Positions 60,774-64,000 of a stretch of DNA of 64,000 bases are shown here, piece after piece (the stretch's first letter is position 1; each line of letters begins with the position of its first letter). The notes below the pieces were generated by a model. The model searched no databases. It saw only the letters and a program-made list of their open reading frames with translations, and was not told the origin of the DNA. Origin of the DNA: Candidatus Thalassarchaeaceae archaeon (GTDB lineage: Archaea; Thermoplasmatota; Poseidoniia; Poseidoniales; Thalassarchaeaceae); the NCBI GenBank assembly GCA_029250605.1, contig JAQXEZ010000016.1:1-64000 (forward strand), written 5' to 3'. The translations under genes were made by a program, and so were the position numbers.

Positions 60774-61868
60774 TCATGAATTATCAACCTCTGCAACAAC
60801 CAATCTCTTCTGTGACAGGACGTGACTAACCGCAGAACCCGTAGAGTCTCGTGTGACCACCGGCTCGCCACCCATTGCTTCCTCCCAGAGAAGTCCTGCT
60901 CTGTAGCTAGACCTAACCAGAGGTCCGCTAGCCACAGCACTGAAACCAAGATCCCTGGCGAGGCCATCCCAGTCTGCAAACCTGTCTGGCTCGGGAAACC
61001 TGTCTACTGGGAGGTGCCTGAAACTAGGCTGCAGATACTGACCTAGAGTAATCATGTCTACTCCAGCCTCACGAATCATCCCCATTGCCTCTTCGATCTC
61101 TTCATCCGTTTCTCCTAGTCCGACCATCAGGCTAGTCTTCGTAAGCAGGTCTGGGCGGATTTGCTTTGCTTTCCTGAGAATTTCTAGAGATTGTGCGAAG
61201 GAGGCCCTTTGATCTCGAACTATTTTGTCTAGACGAGGCACGCACTCGACATTGTGTGCGAAAACCTTCAGAGGTAGACCATCCAGCATTTCCTCGAGTG
61301 CGTCGAGATTTCCGTCTAGATCCGAACAAAGCAATTCCACACCAACATCTGGATTCTTGTTGGAAACCTCTACGATGCAGTCTCTGTAGTGCATTGCTCC
61401 TCCGTCTTGAAGGTCATCCCTGTTTACAACAGTAATTACTGCATAGCTAAGACCCATTCTGAGAACTGCATCGGCCAACTCTTGGGGCTCTTCCGCATTT
61501 AGTTCTGGAGGAGTCTTAACAGTCCCGACCGCGCAGAATCTACAACCTCTAGTGCAAACTTCACCCGCCACCATGAAGGTCGCAGTTCCTCGGCCCCAGC
61601 AGTCGTGAACGTTCGGGCATCGGGCCTCCTCGCAGACGGTATTCAATCCATGAGCCACCACATTGCCCTTGGTGGCATTGTATCTCGACTGAGATTGACC
61701 AGTCGGCAGAGAAGTCTTGAACCATGGGGGGAGCCTCTTCCTCATGTTTTTCCTTTTTTCCAGGGGGCTAATCTCACTGGTGCTGCCACAACCTCCGGAC
61801 GACTCTACTTCGGAATCGATGATTGGCAACCGCCCCTCCATCGTTATCAGCGGATAGAAGAACGACAT
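60774..61868 (-). CDS. lipA: Lipoyl synthase
   Basis: CEEARCPNVHDCW; GEVCTRGCRFCAVGTVKTPP (radical SAM Cx3Cx2C); LGQYLQPSFRHLPV. Confidence 0.97.
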   Translation of the reverse strand: MSFFYPLITMEGRLPIIDSEVESSGGCGSTSEISPLEKRKNMRKRLPPWFKTSLPTGQSQSRYNATKGNVVAHGLNTVCEEARCPNVHDCWGRGTATFMVAGEVCTRGCRFCAVGTVKTPPELNAEEPQELADAVLRMGLSYAVITVVNRDDLQDGGAMHYRDCIVEVSNKNPDVGVELLCSDLDGNLDALEEMLDGLPLKVFAHNVECVPRLDKIVRDQRASFAQSLEILRKAKQIRPDLLTKTSLMVGLGETDEEIEEAMGMIREAGVDMITLGQYLQPSFRHLPVDRFPEPDRFADWDGLARDLGFSAVASGPLVRSSYRAGLLWEEAMGGEPVVTRDSTGSAVSHVLSQKRLVVAEVDNS

Positions 61869-61917
61869 TAACCGTTCTCATTGTGAAGTCCCACTTCTTG
61901 TGAGCAATCGGTAAAGT

Positions 61918-62688
61918 GTGTGGTCCCCTGCGGAGTGTATGCGCGGGACGGTATTGGTTACTGGGGGGGCCAAAAGGATAGGCCGAGAAATCTGTCTGAG
62001 GCTTTCAGAAGAGGGATTCTCAATCGCCATCCACTACAGAACTTCCGAACAAGAGGCGAACCAACTGGTTGGGGATATCGAGTCCAATGGTGGAAAGGCC
62101 AAGTCTCTACAATGCGATCTAAATGATTCTGATTCTGTGAGGGGATTAATTCACAAGGCAAACGAATCACTTGGCACTGTAGTGGGAGTTGTAAACAACG
62201 CCTCCTTCTTCTCTTTCGACAGGATTGAAAGCCTCTCAGAAGAACTGTGGACAGAACACATGAGGGTAAACGTATTTGCCCCGCTTGTCCTAATCGCCGA
62301 GTTGTCAAAGTCTCACCAAGAAGCCTCATGGGTCGTGAACGTTTTGGATTTCAAGGTCGAATCACCAAATGCAGATTATCTCTCATATACGGGTTCAAGA
62401 TTCGCAATGTACGGATTGACCTCCGCACTTGCAATTGATCTCGCCCCAAGAATCAGAGTTAACTCGGTTGCACCAGGGCACGTTCTAACCAGTGACGTTC
62501 TAGATGCAGATTCGCTCAAGGTAGTGCAGGCCCAATCCCCACTTGGTTTCGGACCTTCTGCAAATGACGTGTCCGGAGCAGTATTCTTCCTGGCGAACTC
62601 CCCTTCAATCACAGGTCAAACCATCTTCGTTGACTCGGGCGAGCGCTTTAGACAGATGGAAAAGGATCCGGCATTTGACAAGGAGTGA
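61918..62688 (+). CDS. SDR, FolM/pteridine-reductase-like
   Basis: VLVTGGAKRIGREICLRLSEEGFSIAIHYRTSEQEA; VVNNASFFSFDRIESL; start probably at MRGTVLVTG. Directly overlaps folB. Confidence 0.8.
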   Translation: MWSPAECMRGTVLVTGGAKRIGREICLRLSEEGFSIAIHYRTSEQEANQLVGDIESNGGKAKSLQCDLNDSDSVRGLIHKANESLGTVVGVVNNASFFSFDRIESLSEELWTEHMRVNVFAPLVLIAELSKSHQEASWVVNVLDFKVESPNADYLSYTGSRFAMYGLTSALAIDLAPRIRVNSVAPGHVLTSDVLDADSLKVVQAQSPLGFGPSANDVSGAVFFLANSPSITGQTIFVDSGERFRQMEKDPAFDKE

Positions 62689-63113
62689 GAAAATTGACAA
62701 TCACAACTCACCATCTTAGTTCCATAATCGGAAACCTCGAGTCTAATGATTGGACAACATTACGACTCGAAGACGTGGTAATGGATCTGGACATAGGTAC
62801 ACACGATTACGAGAAGGGGGTGAAGCAACCGGTGAGGTTCGATATCGAAGTTTTGCTCGAGGGTGCAGACTCCCCAATCAATGACCAAATTGGAGACGTT
62901 CTAGACTACGAGTATCTCTATCGATCAATAGAAACAGCCACTTCTAAGAGGAATACCCTCATGGAGACAATTGCCTCTTCAATACTGGATTCCATACTAA
63001 TTCCAGAGAATGTTGTTGCAGGAGTGGTATGCTTGACCAAGACTTCCCCCATGGGCTTTGATGGTAAGTTTGGCTGCACTCTGGCTAGAGTAAAACGCGA
63101 ATTTGAGAATTAA
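62685..63113 (+). CDS. folB: Dihydroneopterin aldolase
   Basis: LRLEDVVMDLDIGTHDYEKGVKQPVRFDIEVLLE...DVLDYEYLYRSIE...LMETIASSILDSIL; GTG start. Confidence 0.9.
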   Translation: MRKLTITTHHLSSIIGNLESNDWTTLRLEDVVMDLDIGTHDYEKGVKQPVRFDIEVLLEGADSPINDQIGDVLDYEYLYRSIETATSKRNTLMETIASSILDSILIPENVVAGVVCLTKTSPMGFDGKFGCTLARVKREFEN

Positions 63114-63199
63114 TGGTGCAGGGGATGGGATTCGAACCCATGAAGCACTAAGCACCGGAGCTTAAGTCCGGCCCCTTTGACCAACTCGGGTACCCCTGC
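63114..63199 (-). tRNA. tRNA-Leu (anticodon UAA), CCA encoded
   Basis: Reverse complement GCAGGGG...CCGGA-CTTAAGC-TCCGG, long variable arm, ATGGG-TTCGAAT-CCCAT, CCCCTGC-A-CCA. Confidence 0.96.
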
Positions 63200-63300
63200 A
63201 GCCTAACGAGCATCGACTTTCGATTTCAACCGAGCGGACAATAACGTGCCATAACCGACGCATCCACCACTCTAGACTCCCGAACTCTTTAACATCCCGG

Positions 63301-64000
63301 ATGCGGCGCACAATCGTGCGAAATCGCAACCCCCGCCTCTCTGTACGTAAAACTACACTGGTCTCACTGTCATTGGCATTATTGATGCTTATTCCCACTA
63401 GCTTCGATTTGGAATCTCCAGAACTTCCCGATTACAAGGCATTCAATGCCTCAGAAAGTGCACCAGACGCGAACTTGTACAAGCTATACTTCGTACAACC
63501 GGGCCAGAACCAGACCGCTGGAATGGACGGACTGATCAGTACTCAACCGCCTGAGGGAAACGAGGATCAGGAAGTGGCAAGCGCATTGGATGACGATGTC
63601 CAATTCATGACCATTTCATTGATGTCATCGATGGAATTCTTTGGGAGGAAGTTCCATGCAAATGAATCATACTACATCCCAGTTGAGCTATTCCTCAAGT
63701 CTGAAGGACCTCAGAATTCAAATGTCGATTGGACAGTTTCCATTATGACTTCTGAGAGAACCATCGGCTCCACAACTTATTCCGGTTCCGTGTGCTCTTC
63801 ATCTTTTGGCAGCAGTTGCGATTTTGATCACGAGATTATCGAGGTAGGGGTAGGCAATTCTGAATCATTCCAAGTCGGGAAGAACGAGCGACTGATAATC
63901 AGGGTTAGAGCCAGCATGTCGGGGTGCGACAGTAGCGACGGCCCATTCGGATCTAGCTGTTCTGCAGATGTTGCATTCAACAACATCGATAATGAGCCAA
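63301..64000 (+). CDS. Predicted secreted/surface protein, 3' truncated by window end
   Basis: Open frame from ATG 63301: MRRTIVRNRNPRLSVRKTTLVSLSLALLMLIPTSFDLESPELPDYKAFNASESAPDANLYKLYFVQPGQ...; absent from track because it runs off the window. Confidence 0.75.
   Translation, partial: MRRTIVRNRNPRLSVRKTTLVSLSLALLMLIPTSFDLESPELPDYKAFNASESAPDANLYKLYFVQPGQNQTAGMDGLISTQPPEGNEDQEVASALDDDVQFMTISLMSSMEFFGRKFHANESYYIPVELFLKSEGPQNSNVDWTVSIMTSERTIGSTTYSGSVCSSSFGSSCDFDHEIIEVGVGNSESFQVGKNERLIIRVRASMSGCDSSDGPFGSSCSADVAFNNIDNEP

Noticed and set aside
63162-63398. 78-aa minus-strand ORF over the tRNA and upstream region
   Set aside because: Overlaps tRNA-Leu and the start of the secreted-protein gene; no recognisable domain.

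Overview
The window looks like a gene-dense chromosomal segment of a planktonic euryarchaeon, most likely Marine Group II / Ca. Poseidoniia or a close Thermoplasmata relative. That placement is inferred from the archaeal 16S 3' part plus gene content; no tree was run. It opens with the 3' part of a 16S rRNA gene with no 23S or tRNA directly downstream. Next come a bacterial-style polar amino-acid ABC transporter operon with enlarged permeases, NAD kinase, a run of bacterial-type genes (RluA-type pseudouridine synthase, DEAD-box helicase, ABC-F ATPase, GST-like protein), an NfeD/flotillin pair, a thiolase and two DUF2061 genes. The middle holds a cytoplasmic-type molybdopterin oxidoreductase with a fused FeS/NrfD-like subunit, TraB, FolP, Trm56, carAB, class I LysRS, a GfcR-like PRTase regulator, dUTPase and aIF2-beta. 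The right part holds a GTPase, UMP kinase, aRF1, ArgS, a peroxiredoxin, an M28 peptidase, UbiX, a full branched-chain 2-oxoacid dehydrogenase operon with lipA and lipB, a FolM-like SDR with FolB, a tRNA-Leu(UAA), and the start of a secreted protein running off the end. No CRISPR array, IS element, prophage or classic defence island was recognised. The best leads are the FeS-NrfD fusion oxidoreductase, the BCKDH plus lipoylation operon, two small ORFs missing from the supplied track (a 38-aa double-CxxC zinc ribbon and a 39-aa membrane peptide), the enlarged Aap-like permeases, and very tight convergent gene junctions.
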